Assembly: GCF_030063335.1 (NCBI RefSeq)
Contig: NZ_JASISW010000003.1
Span: 186,001-250,000, forward strand
Origin: Rhodococcus sp. G-MC3
Lineage (GTDB): Bacteria; Actinomycetota; Actinomycetes; Mycobacteriales; Mycobacteriaceae
Length of the DNA: 64,000 bases
Direction of reading: 5' to 3'
Below the pieces are notes generated by a model. It searched no databases and was not told where the DNA came from. It saw only the letters and a list, made by a program, of their open reading frames with translations. Below are positions 48,650-57,445 of this stretch, piece by piece (position 1 is the stretch's first letter; each line of letters begins with the position of its first letter). The translations under genes and the position numbers were made by a program.

Positions 48650-50272
48650 ATGGCGCCCGGCATTACACGCAACAAGAAGATCGTCGGGGTGGCGGCTCTG
48701 TCCGTCGCCGTGCTGACTTTGGCCGCATGCGGCTCGGGTCGTACCGACGACGGCGCATCCAGCGGAGCCGACGGTGGTGGCGACACCATCACCGTCGGTA
48801 CAACCGATCAGGTCACCTCCATCGACCCCGCTGGTTCCTACGACAACGGTTCATTCATGATCATGAACCAGGTCTATCCGTTCCTGATGAACTTCGCTCC
48901 CGGCAGTTCCGAGCTCGAGCCCGATGTCGCCGACAGCTGCGATTTCACGCAGCCGACGGTCTACACGTGCACTTTGAAAGACGGTCTGACGTTCGCCAAC
49001 GGCAATGCGCTCACCAGCGAGAGCGTCAAGTTCTCGTTCGACCGCATCGTCGCGATCAACGACCCCAACGGCCCCGCGTCGCTGCTCACCAACCTCGGCA
49101 GCATCGCGACACCGGACGACACCACAGTCGAGTTCACGTTGAAAACCCCCGACGACCAGACGTTCCCGCAGATTCTGGCGACGCCGGCAGGCCCGATCGT
49201 CGATCAGACGATCTTCCCGGCCGATGCAGTGCTCGACGACAATGCGATCGTCGAGGGCAATCCCTTCGCCGGTCCGTATTCGGTAGGCAGCTACGACAAG
49301 AATGCCCTCGTCAGCTTCGCGGCGAACGGCGATTACAAGGGTGTGCTCGGCGCACCGAAGACGTCGAACGTCTCGCTGAAGTACTACACGAGCTCGGACA
49401 ACCTGAAGCTCGACATGCAGAACAAGGCAATCGATGTCGCGTGGCGTTCGCTCACGCCGACGGACATCGATTCGCTCGGAACCGTCGACGGTGTGACCGT
49501 GCACGAGGGTCCCGGTGGCGAAAGCCGATACATGGTGTTCAACATGAACACCATGCCCGGCGACACACCGGAGCAGAAGTTGGCCGTGCGCAAGGCGATT
49601 GCCGCGTCCGTCGATCGTCAAGCGCTGTCGGACGGCGTTTACAAGGGCACGTACACCCCGCTCTACTCCGTCGTGCCAGGCAGCCTCGAAGGCTCGACCC
49701 CGGCATTCGGTGAAGTGTACGGCGAGACGCCCAACAAGGACGGTGCAGCCGGATTCCTCAGTGCTGCAGGCATGGCCACTCCAGTTCAGCTCAACCTCCA
49801 GTACAACCCGGACCACTACGGCTCCAGCTCCAGCGAGGAATATGCCGCGATCAAGAGCCAACTCGACGCGACCGGCCTGTTCAACGTCAACCTGCAATCG
49901 ACCGAGTGGACCACCTACACCAAGGAACGTGTCGCGGACGCGTACCCGGTCTATCAGCTCGGATGGTTCCCGGACTTCCCCGATGCAGACAACTATTTGA
50001 CGCCGTTCTTCGCGCCGGACAACTTCCTGCAGTCGCACTTCGAGAGCCCGGAGATCACGGCACTGCTCGGTCAGGAGCGCACGACGGCAGATCCGTCGGC
50101 GCGTAATGCGATCCTGGGGCAGATCCAGACCGAACTGGCCACCAACTACATCCCGACGCTCCCGCTCCTCGAGGGCAAGCAGATCGCGGTCTCCACCGAC
50201 GAGATCAGCGGCGTCGACGACACGTTGGATGCCTCGTTCAAGTTCCGCTTCACCCCACTCGCTCGGGGCTGA
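48650..50272 (+). CDS. Oligopeptide/dipeptide ABC substrate-binding lipoprotein
   Basis: This 540-residue family 5 (DppA/OppA) binding protein has a signal peptide with lipobox LAAC and Cys27, followed by a Gly/Ser/Asp linker. The body has the expected TDQVTSIDPAGSYDNG opening, KDGLTFANGNALTSESVKFS, and DFPDADNYLTPFF near the C-terminus. It would collect short peptides (or, in some relatives, metal chelates) outside the membrane for the permeases that follow. It is the first gene of a four-gene operon. Confidence 0.9.
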   Translation: MAPGITRNKKIVGVAALSVAVLTLAACGSGRTDDGASSGADGGGDTITVGTTDQVTSIDPAGSYDNGSFMIMNQVYPFLMNFAPGSSELEPDVADSCDFTQPTVYTCTLKDGLTFANGNALTSESVKFSFDRIVAINDPNGPASLLTNLGSIATPDDTTVEFTLKTPDDQTFPQILATPAGPIVDQTIFPADAVLDDNAIVEGNPFAGPYSVGSYDKNALVSFAANGDYKGVLGAPKTSNVSLKYYTSSDNLKLDMQNKAIDVAWRSLTPTDIDSLGTVDGVTVHEGPGGESRYMVFNMNTMPGDTPEQKLAVRKAIAASVDRQALSDGVYKGTYTPLYSVVPGSLEGSTPAFGEVYGETPNKDGAAGFLSAAGMATPVQLNLQYNPDHYGSSSSEEYAAIKSQLDATGLFNVNLQSTEWTTYTKERVADAYPVYQLGWFPDFPDADNYLTPFFAPDNFLQSHFESPEITALLGQERTTADPSARNAILGQIQTELATNYIPTLPLLEGKQIAVSTDEISGVDDTLDASFKFRFTPLARG

Positions 50273-50275
50273 TCG

Positions 50276-51376
50276 GTGTCTACCATCGCGCCTGTCGGCG
50301 GGGTGGAAGGCAACGAAGAGAAGCTTCTCCAGCAGGCGAGCGCGCCGTCTCGGTACGGCGCGCTCGCTCGGTATCTCGGGATCAGATTTCTCCTGATCAT
50401 TCCGACGGCATGGATTCTCGTCACCGTTGTCTTCTTTCTCATGCGTGTGATCGGCGACCCGATCACGGCGGCTCTCGGAGGCAGACTGCCTCCCGAGCAG
50501 ATCGCTCAACGCAAAGCCGAGGCCGGGTACGACCGGCCGATCCTCACTCAGTACTGGGAGTACCTCAAAGGTTTGCTCACCGGTGATTTCGGTACATCCG
50601 CTACCGACAACCGCGAGATTGCCGACGTGCTTCTCACCAACGGCGCTGCGACCCTCGAACTCGCATTCTGGGCTTTGCTTGTTGCGTTCGCCGTCGGTGT
50701 GCCCCTCGGCTTCTTCGCGGCCACGCACCGTGACCGATTCGGTGACGCTTCGCTGCGCATTTTCGCGATCCTCGCGTACGCGGCACCGGTGTTCTTCGTC
50801 GGCATGCTGCTCAAGTTGTTATTCGCCGTGAAGCTCGGGTGGCTACCCGTCGCAGGTCGGGCGAGCACGAACGTCGAACTGGCACTGCAGAACGTGTCGC
50901 CGAAGACCAACATCCTCATCATCGACTCGTTCCTGTACGGCGAACCGGCTTACACGGGTGACGTACTGAAACATGCTGTGCTGCCTGCCGTTGCGCTCGG
51001 ATTGCTCACTGCCGGTGTGTTTCTGCGTCTGGTGCGGGTGAATCTGCTGCAAACACTGCAGTCGGGGTACGTCGAAGCTGCGCGGGCACGCGGGGTGAGC
51101 AGCAGGACTGTCACCCTGCGACACGCTTTCCGCAACGCGTTGATTCCGATCGTCACGGTGATGGGGCTGCAGATAGCCACGTTGCTCGGCGGCGCCGTTC
51201 TGACCGAAACCACCTTCGAATGGAAAGGCCTCGGGTACGAGCTCGCGCATTACCTCAGTGCACGGGACTTCGTCGCGGTCCAGGGCATCGTGACGTTCCT
51301 CGCGCTGGTGGTGGCAGTGGTCAGCTTCGTCACCGACGCCATCGTTGCCCTCATCGATCCGAGAGTGAGGTTCTGA
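50276..51376 (+). CDS. Oligopeptide ABC transporter permease, DppB type
   Basis: This 366-residue inner-membrane permease has about six helices. The first, RFLLIIPTAWILVTVVFFLM, is followed by a long extracytoplasmic region with PITAALGGRLPPEQI, and the cytoplasmic EAA loop reads YVEAARARGVSSRTVTLRHA near residue 270. It pairs with the next permease. The GTG starts four bases after the binding-protein stop. Its stop overlaps the next ATG (TGATG). Confidence 0.92.
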   Translation: MSTIAPVGGVEGNEEKLLQQASAPSRYGALARYLGIRFLLIIPTAWILVTVVFFLMRVIGDPITAALGGRLPPEQIAQRKAEAGYDRPILTQYWEYLKGLLTGDFGTSATDNREIADVLLTNGAATLELAFWALLVAFAVGVPLGFFAATHRDRFGDASLRIFAILAYAAPVFFVGMLLKLLFAVKLGWLPVAGRASTNVELALQNVSPKTNILIIDSFLYGEPAYTGDVLKHAVLPAVALGLLTAGVFLRLVRVNLLQTLQSGYVEAARARGVSSRTVTLRHAFRNALIPIVTVMGLQIATLLGGAVLTETTFEWKGLGYELAHYLSARDFVAVQGIVTFLALVVAVVSFVTDAIVALIDPRVRF

Positions 51377-52335
51377 TGAGTACCGAAGTGGTTCTGACCC
51401 AGGTGGATGCGGGTAGGCCGCACCGCAGGGGCTTCCCGGGCCTCGCGTTCGTCCGATCGACGTCGGGTGTGCAGCGTGCCACCCTCATCGTGGGCATCGT
51501 GCTCATGGCAATGTTCCTTGTGGCCGCCGTGTTCGCACCGTTGCTCGCTCCGTACGGCTTCTCGCAGACCAGCAACGACAGCGGAGAATTCGCTCGTCAG
51601 GCCGCGCCGTCCGCGCAGCACCTGTTCGGTACCTCGGTGCGCGGGGAGGATGTGCTCTCGAGGGTGATCTACGGAGCCAGAACAGCATTGATGGTCATCG
51701 CCAGTTCGTTGATACTGTCCGTGGCAATCGGTGTTCCGCTCGGCCTGGCGTCGGGCTACATCGGTCGTTGGTTCGACCGTGTGCTCGTGTTGTTCATGGA
51801 CGCGATGTATGCGTTTCCGTCGCTGCTACTCGCAGTGGTCATCTCGATCGTCGTTGCCGGTGGTCAGTCGAGCAGCTTCGGCGGTATCGCATCGGCGGCC
51901 ATCGCGATCACCGCTATCTTCGTGCCGCAGTATTTCAGGGTCGTGCGTAACGCGACGGTGGCCGTCAAGACCGAACCTTATGTCGACGCTGCCAGGGTTA
52001 CCGGTGCGAGCACCGTCCGAATCCTGTTTCGGCACATTCTGTCCAACGTGATCCAGACACTCCCCGTCATCATCACGTTGAACGCCGCCGAAGCGATCCT
52101 GACCCTTGCCGGTCTCGGATTCCTTGGATTCGGTATCGAGCCGACGTCGGCCTCGGAGTGGGGATACGACATCAACAAGGCATTGCCGGACATCTCCAAC
52201 GGTATCTGGTGGACATCGGTGTTCCCCGGTCTCGGCATCGTCCTGATCGTGCTCGGTATGACGATGGTCGGCGAAAGTGCCAGCGAGACAATGAATCCAT
52301 TGCTGCGAACGAGGAAGAAGAGGGTGAAGCCATGA
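51376..52335 (+). CDS. Oligopeptide ABC transporter permease, DppC type
   Basis: This 319-residue partner permease has the family N-terminal region, one early helix (ATLIVGIVLMAMFLVAAVFA), the HLFGTSVRGEDVLSRVIYGA motif of DppC/OppC, and the EAA loop YVDAARVTGASTVRILFRHI near residue 220. ATG 51376 overlaps the previous stop, and its own stop overlaps the ATPase ATG by four bases. An upstream in-frame extension would lie inside the previous gene and is rejected. Confidence 0.92.
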   Translation: MSTEVVLTQVDAGRPHRRGFPGLAFVRSTSGVQRATLIVGIVLMAMFLVAAVFAPLLAPYGFSQTSNDSGEFARQAAPSAQHLFGTSVRGEDVLSRVIYGARTALMVIASSLILSVAIGVPLGLASGYIGRWFDRVLVLFMDAMYAFPSLLLAVVISIVVAGGQSSSFGGIASAAIAITAIFVPQYFRVVRNATVAVKTEPYVDAARVTGASTVRILFRHILSNVIQTLPVIITLNAAEAILTLAGLGFLGFGIEPTSASEWGYDINKALPDISNGIWWTSVFPGLGIVLIVLGMTMVGESASETMNPLLRTRKKRVKP

Positions 52336-53936
52336 CCGATGCAGCACTTGCGCTGACCGGTCTGTCGGTCACCTTCGCGACCGACAGCGGCGACGTTCGA
52401 GCAGTCGAGGAAGTCTCGTTCTCGGTCTTCCCCGGTGAGGTTCTGGCTGTCGTCGGTGAATCCGGATCCGGCAAGTCCGTCAGCGTGCGATCCGCCATCG
52501 GACTTCTGCCGGGTACGGCCCGCGTCGACGGTCACGTCGTTCTCGGCGGCACCGACGTCACGACGCTGAGCGACAAGGCGTGGGAGGGTCTGCGCGGCGA
52601 CGCCATCTCGATGATCTTCCAGGAACCGGGCAGCGCGCTCGATCCGTTGTTCACGGTCGGCTTCCAGATCGTGGAGGCGCTCCGCGCACATCCACGAGGC
52701 GACGGCAAACGGATGAACAAGAAGGCAGCAAAAGCGCGTGCGATCGAGTTGCTGACGACGGTCGGGTTACCCAGTCCCGAGCAACGTTTCGGTTACTTCC
52801 CGCACGAACTCTCGGGCGGGCAGAAGCAACGCGTCATGATTGCCATCGCGATCTCGTGCGAGGCGAAGGTGATCATTGCCGACGAACCGACCACAGCTCT
52901 CGATGTCACCGTGCAGGCGGAAATCCTGGACCTGCTTCGGGATCTGCGAGATCGTCTCGGCTGCGCGATCGTACTCATCACCCACAGCATGGGTGTTGTC
53001 TCGAACCTCGCGGATCGAGTAGTGGTGATGAACCAGGGACGAGTCGTGGAGGAGGCGCCGGTCCGGCAACTGTTCGACGCCCCGACCGAGGACTACACGA
53101 AGAAACTGCTTGCGGCCGTGCCGAAACTTGCCCCGGCGGCATCGGACAAGCTCGTCGACAAGACGGGTGAGCCGGTGCTCGCGGTCGACAATCTCGTCGT
53201 GCAGTTCTCCTCGGGTGGGGGATCGAAGGCCTTCCGAGCAGTCGACGACGTCTCGTTCAGTATTCACAAAGGCGAGACGCTCGGCCTCGTCGGTGAATCC
53301 GGGTCCGGAAAGTCGACGATCGGCAGATGTGTTGCTGCGCTGCAGAAGCCGACGAGTGGCACCGTATCGGTGATGGGGCAGGAAATCTCGAACCTGTCGC
53401 AGCGAAAGCTACGGCCGATGCGTAAACGGTTCGGTTTCGTCTTCCAGGACCCGGCGACGTCGTTGAACCCGCGCTTGACAACCGGTCAATGCATCGCCGA
53501 ACCGATGGTGGTGCACAAGTACGGCAGCGCGGCCGAGATCGAGGCGAGAACGAAAGAACTGCTCGATGCCGTGCAGTTGCCTGCGGGAACCGAGAAGCGA
53601 TATCCGCACGAGCTGTCCGGCGGGCAGCGTCAGCGCATCAGTTTGGCGAGAGCGCTTGTGCTGCAGCCTGACCTGCTGGTTGCCGACGAGCCCACGTCGG
53701 CTCTGGACGTTTCGGTGCAGGCTGCGGTGCTCGACCTGTTCGAAGGTCTGCAGCAGGAGTTCGGATTCGCATGCCTGTTCATCAGCCACGATCTGGCCGT
53801 TGTCGACCGGGTATCGCACAAAGTGGCCGTGTTGAAAGATGGCGGACTCGTGGAGATGGGCACGCCGTGGAAGATCCTCCGCTCGCCCGAGGAGGACTAC
53901 ACGAAACGCCTGCTGGCGGCGATTCCGACGATTTGA
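52332..53936 (+). CDS. Double ATPase subunit of oligopeptide ABC transporter (DppD-DppF fusion)
   Basis: This 534-residue protein carries two complete ABC ATPase domains in tandem. The first has Walker A GESGSGKS near residue 42, LSGGQKQR, and IIADEPTTALD; the second has GESGSGKS near residue 323, LSGGQRQR, and VADEPTSALD. Each is followed by the C-terminal oligopeptide-ABC extension (the repeated EDYTKKLLAA/EDYTKRLLAA). The fused form replaces separate DppD and DppF subunits and is common in actinobacteria. It ends the operon. Confidence 0.93.
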   Translation: MTDAALALTGLSVTFATDSGDVRAVEEVSFSVFPGEVLAVVGESGSGKSVSVRSAIGLLPGTARVDGHVVLGGTDVTTLSDKAWEGLRGDAISMIFQEPGSALDPLFTVGFQIVEALRAHPRGDGKRMNKKAAKARAIELLTTVGLPSPEQRFGYFPHELSGGQKQRVMIAIAISCEAKVIIADEPTTALDVTVQAEILDLLRDLRDRLGCAIVLITHSMGVVSNLADRVVVMNQGRVVEEAPVRQLFDAPTEDYTKKLLAAVPKLAPAASDKLVDKTGEPVLAVDNLVVQFSSGGGSKAFRAVDDVSFSIHKGETLGLVGESGSGKSTIGRCVAALQKPTSGTVSVMGQEISNLSQRKLRPMRKRFGFVFQDPATSLNPRLTTGQCIAEPMVVHKYGSAAEIEARTKELLDAVQLPAGTEKRYPHELSGGQRQRISLARALVLQPDLLVADEPTSALDVSVQAAVLDLFEGLQQEFGFACLFISHDLAVVDRVSHKVAVLKDGGLVEMGTPWKILRSPEEDYTKRLLAAIPTI

Positions 53937-54021
53937 GGCGCTGCGCGCACGGCTCCGGTACCGTTAGAGCGCAATTGTGCGTAGATACGCGCAACGAGAA
54001 CGAGTACAAGGCTGGAGCCGC

Positions 54022-55122
54022 ATGACCGAGGAAACCCGACCAACGAGCGCAACCTCCTCGGGTGGTGCTTCCTACGCAGCGGCCGGCGTTGACATCGCCG
54101 CAGGTGACCGAGCAGTCGAGCTGTTCGCGCCGCTTGCGAAGAAGGCGAGCCGACCAGAGGTCATGGGTGGAATCGGTGGCTTCGCGGGGCTCTTCGCCCT
54201 CAAGGGTGACTACCGCGAGCCGATCCTCGCTGCATCGACCGATGGAGTCGGCACCAAGATTGCCGTCGCGCAGGCCCTGGGCAAGCACGACACCCTCGGA
54301 CTGGACCTCGTCGCCATGGTTGTCGACGACCTCGTCGTCTGCGGCGCCGAGCCGCTTTTCCTTCAGGACTACATCGCCGTGGGACGCGTCGTACCGGAAA
54401 TGGTCGCCGAACTGGTCAAGGGCATCGCCGACGGCTGCATCATCGCCGGATGTGCACTTCTCGGCGGGGAGACTGCCGAGCACCCAGGCCTGATGGCCGA
54501 CGGTGACTACGACCTCTCGGCCACCGGAGTCGGCGTCGTCGAAGCCGACGCGGTCCTTGGACCCGACCGTGTCCGTCCGGGTGACGTCGTCATCGCAATG
54601 GGATCCTCGGGCCTGCACTCCAACGGATACTCGTTGGCGCGCAAGGTGCTGCTCGAGATCAATCACATGGACCTCGGTGGGCACGTCGAAGAGTTCGGCC
54701 GGACCCTCGGTGAGGAACTATTGGAGCCGACCAAGATCTACGCGAAGGACTGCCTGGCTCTCGCGGCCGAGACCGACGTGCGCACGTTCTGCCATGTGAC
54801 CGGCGGCGGTCTGGCCAACAACTTGGCCCGCGTCATGCCTGCAGGCCTCGTGGCCGAACTCGACCGTGCAACGTGGAGCCCAGCGCCTGTCTTTTCACTC
54901 ATCGCCCAGCGTGGACGCGTCGAGCGCGCCGAGATGGAGCAAACGTTCAACATGGGCGTCGGCATGGTTGCCATCGTGGCGCCCGAGGACGTCGACCGTG
55001 CGCTGGCCGTTTTGACCGCGCGACACATCGACTGCTGGACTTTGGGAACGGTCAAGAAGTCGACGGACAAGACCGAGACGACGATGCGTGCTCAGCTGTT
55101 GGGCAACCACCCGCGGTTCTGA
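54022..55122 (+). CDS. purM: Phosphoribosylformylglycinamidine cyclo-ligase (AIR synthase)
   Basis: PurM closes FGAM to AIR with ATP in purine synthesis. The 366-residue protein shows SYAAAGVDIAAG near the start, STDGVGTKIAVA, the ALLGGETAEHPG motif, and AMGSSGLHSNGYSL. ATG 54022 gives the usual N-terminus; the ORF could extend upstream to 53977 but lacks conservation there. In mycobacteria purM directly follows purF, while here the peptide transporter operon lies between them. A strong bidirectional hairpin follows. Confidence 0.95.
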   Translation: MTEETRPTSATSSGGASYAAAGVDIAAGDRAVELFAPLAKKASRPEVMGGIGGFAGLFALKGDYREPILAASTDGVGTKIAVAQALGKHDTLGLDLVAMVVDDLVVCGAEPLFLQDYIAVGRVVPEMVAELVKGIADGCIIAGCALLGGETAEHPGLMADGDYDLSATGVGVVEADAVLGPDRVRPGDVVIAMGSSGLHSNGYSLARKVLLEINHMDLGGHVEEFGRTLGEELLEPTKIYAKDCLALAAETDVRTFCHVTGGGLANNLARVMPAGLVAELDRATWSPAPVFSLIAQRGRVERAEMEQTFNMGVGMVAIVAPEDVDRALAVLTARHIDCWTLGTVKKSTDKTETTMRAQLLGNHPRF

Positions 55123-55130
55123 ACAACTGA

Positions 55131-55179
55131 ACGCACAACTGAGGGGGAGCCGCAGTGCGGCTCCCCCTCAGTTGTGCGT
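55131..55179. terminator. Strong bidirectional terminator between purM and DUF3073 gene
   Basis: A perfect 23-bp stem (55131-55153 with 55157-55179) closes on a 3-base AGT loop, with GGGGGAGCCGC at the top of the stem. It lies between two convergent genes, 8 bases after the purM stop. Confidence 0.88.
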
Positions 55180-55189
55180 CAGTCGCTGG

Positions 55190-55405
55190 TCAGCGTCGCC
55201 AATCCTCGTATTCATCTTCTTCGACGCGGGTATAACCATCCGCGTCAGAAGAAGAGATGCCGCCCGAGGTGATACCGCCACGGTGGGAGTTGGACGGACC
55301 GCCGGAGAGTTCTCTTTGCAGACTCTCCAAGTCCGTTGTCGGTGAGCTGTACTTCAGCTCACGAGCGACCTTTGTCTGCTTTGCCTTAGCCCTGCCTCGG
55401 CCCAT
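55190..55405 (-). CDS. DUF3073 small conserved actinobacterial protein
   Basis: This 71-residue protein has a strongly basic N-terminus (MGRGRAKAKQTKVARELKYS), a middle LQRELSGG segment, and a very acidic C-terminus ending EEDEYEDWRR. It is a near-universal actinobacterial family of unknown function, found at the same place beside purM in mycobacteria (Rv0810c). The basic/acidic split could allow nucleic-acid or self-interaction, but no function is known. The 194 bases upstream to the MOSC gene hold its likely promoter and nothing else recognised. Confidence 0.9.
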   Translation of the reverse strand: MGRGRAKAKQTKVARELKYSSPTTDLESLQRELSGGPSNSHRGGITSGGISSSDADGYTRVEEDEYEDWRR

Positions 55406-55599
55406 GGCGTTGCCCCCTCGCGGACTTGCGGGGCGGCCTGGGGAAATTTGGGCGCCCCGTTAGATTTGGTATTACTTCCTGGAACACACTCTAGCGCGCG
55501 AACGGCCGAGATGCTCATACGGACTCCGTGTGGCGGCTGTTCGGTTCATCTCGAACCCGCTGAACAGGGCATGTACCAGTCACGGAGTGCTGAGTCTTG

Positions 55600-56244
55600 T
55601 TAACAATCACGACGTGGAGGGCTTCGGAGCACTGCGCGGGCGTCACGTTCGACCTTCGGCGGAAGATTTTTCTGCTCGAGGAGCAGTTCGATGCCGCGAG
55701 GGTTCGCGCCGAGGAACAGATCCCTCACGGTCACCCCATGGGTCGGCACGTACTCGATCGACACAAGGTCCCCACTCTGCAGCGTGCCCGGCTCCACCAC
55801 GCGAAAATACGCACCGACGTCGGCGCGCTCGGTGAATCTCCTCACCCACCGCGGTTCGGCAGCCCACCGGGCGAACGTTCCGCAAGGCTTCCGGGAAATG
55901 GTGACCTCGAGCAGGACGTTCCCCGCACGCCACCGCGACCCGACCACCGAATCGGTGACGGCAACCCCCGACGTGCGCAGGTTCTCCCCGAACCAGCCCG
56001 GCGGAATTTCGCGACCGAGTTCCGTTGCCCAACGTCGGGCTTCGGCGGCGTCGTAGACGTAGACGGCCTGGTCGATGCCGCCGTGGAACTTGGTGTCTCG
56101 GCTGTGATCGCCTGCCAAACCCAACTCGTGCACATCGATCGGGCCCTGAACCGGCCGCTTGTCGATACCACTGAGCTCGACACCGCGGCGGCCGACCGGA
56201 ACATCCGCATGAACGACGCAGACGGCCTCGACCAGTCCTGTCAC
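55600..56244 (-). CDS. MOSC-domain protein (YiiM-like)
   Basis: This 214-residue MOSC-domain protein probably uses a molybdenum or sulphur-carrying cysteine chemistry. The family segment GDHSRDTKFHGGIDQAVYVY near residue 60, FGENLRTSG, and the conserved cysteine in ISRKPCGTFA near residue 120 are present. YiiM-type relatives reduce N-hydroxylated compounds. The GTG at 56244 overlaps the ygfZ stop (GTGA), so it is translated with that gene. Confidence 0.87.
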   Translation of the reverse strand: MTGLVEAVCVVHADVPVGRRGVELSGIDKRPVQGPIDVHELGLAGDHSRDTKFHGGIDQAVYVYDAAEARRWATELGREIPPGWFGENLRTSGVAVTDSVVGSRWRAGNVLLEVTISRKPCGTFARWAAEPRWVRRFTERADVGAYFRVVEPGTLQSGDLVSIEYVPTHGVTVRDLFLGANPRGIELLLEQKNLPPKVERDARAVLRSPPRRDC

Positions 56245-57389
56245 CGTCCGCGTAGCTTGTCCACCGCAGCGCGACCCGCCTGGACGTCGTCGTAGCTGGG
56301 GATGGAATCGGGATCGATGGACGCCGCGCATGGGCCTGCGACCAGTTCGGTGTCGATTGGAATGGTGCGTTTGAGCAGCGCCAATGCGATCGGGCCCAGC
56401 TCGAAGTGGTCGACGACGGTGCCGAGTCGTCCAACGGCGCGACCCCCGGCCGTCACCGGATCACCCGTTGCCGGACGGCCATCTGCCGACCCGTCGAGGT
56501 GCAGGAGAACAAGGTGACGCGGAGGTCGACCCAGATTGTGTACGCGCGAGACCGTCTCTTGGCCTCGGTAGCACCCTTTCTCGAGATGGACCGCGCCGAA
56601 TTCGGTGATGCCGCCGATCCAGCGGACCTCGTGCGGAATCGTCTTCTCGTCGGTGTCGATGCCAATTCGCGGCCTCATGGACTCGACGCGAAGGGCGTCG
56701 TATGTCCATGTTCCCGCCGGGGTGGCGCCTGCGTCCCGAAGGCGGGTGAACCACTCGGTCAGAGCGGGCCGGGGAACCAGCAGGTCGAATGCATTGGGAC
56801 CGGGCCATGGCATCCGGCGGACGAATCCGCCCCCGTCCAACGCGGCGGCGTCGTAGATCGCTGCAGGAACAGCAGCCCCTACCGATTCCAGAATCTGCTC
56901 GGCACGTGATCCGAGCAGACTCAGCACGGCCAGTTCGTTTCCCTCGACCGGCTCTGCCTTGGCCCAGAAGACCATCTTCTTCAGGAACCCGAGGAGATCG
57001 GGACCGTTCGCTGCTTCGGTGTCGATCCACGTCACGTCGGCCAGATCGGTCTGCACGAAGTGATGTTCGACTCGGCCGTTGACGTCCAGCGAGAGATTTT
57101 CGGCGGAACCACCGTCTCCGATGTGGGAGACGAGCTGGCTCGAGATGGTGTTGAGCCACGTCAAACGTTCCTCGCCGCTGATCGCGAGGACGAAGCGATG
57201 GGATCGGTCGATGACGGCTGCGCCCGACGTCGCATCGCGTTGTTCGCCGAACGGATTGCCGTAGTGCCAGGCCACAGCGCTGTCGAACGACGCAGGGCGC
57301 TCGGCGGAATCTTCCGGTGACGGCACCGCGTCGGGAAGCATGAGGAGCGGGCTCGGACTGTTCGCGACGGTATCGGACACAAGGTCCAT
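56241..57389 (-). CDS. ygfZ: Folate-binding Fe-S cluster maintenance protein YgfZ
   Basis: This GcvT-like tetrahydrofolate-binding protein helps maintain or repair Fe-S clusters. The signature KGCYRGQETVSRVHNLG is near residue 290, with the conserved cysteine. The N-terminal half holds the GcvT fold (ISGEERLTWLNTISSQ). The 382-residue reading from ATG 57389 is chosen because further upstream sequence overlaps the divergent pabC region. The mycobacterial counterpart, Rv0811c, has the same neighbours. Confidence 0.9.
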   Translation of the reverse strand: MDLVSDTVANSPSPLLMLPDAVPSPEDSAERPASFDSAVAWHYGNPFGEQRDATSGAAVIDRSHRFVLAISGEERLTWLNTISSQLVSHIGDGGSAENLSLDVNGRVEHHFVQTDLADVTWIDTEAANGPDLLGFLKKMVFWAKAEPVEGNELAVLSLLGSRAEQILESVGAAVPAAIYDAAALDGGGFVRRMPWPGPNAFDLLVPRPALTEWFTRLRDAGATPAGTWTYDALRVESMRPRIGIDTDEKTIPHEVRWIGGITEFGAVHLEKGCYRGQETVSRVHNLGRPPRHLVLLHLDGSADGRPATGDPVTAGGRAVGRLGTVVDHFELGPIALALLKRTIPIDTELVAGPCAASIDPDSIPSYDDVQAGRAAVDKLRGR

Positions 57390-57431
57390 AGTAGGAGCAT
57401 CGAGCGCGAGCGCTGCCTGTGGAGGGACCAG

Positions 57432-57437
57432 TAGGGT
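57432..57437 (+). promoter_or_regulatory. Putative -10 element of a leaderless pabC promoter
   Basis: TAGGGT lies 8 bases before the pabC ATG, the same hexamer and almost the same spacing as before purC, so the transcript probably starts at the start codon. Confidence 0.45.
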
Positions 57438-57445
57438 TGGCCAGC

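Noticed and set aside
48851..50728. 625-codon antisense frame over the oligopeptide-binding protein gene
   Set aside because: It spans two well-supported genes on the other strand, and its Arg/Glu/Val-rich sequence matches no known family.
53937..54021. Possible riboswitch or small RNA upstream of purM
   Set aside because: The 85-base gap has only short imperfect pairings (around GCGCAATTGTGCG) and no conserved purine or other riboswitch core could be recognised.
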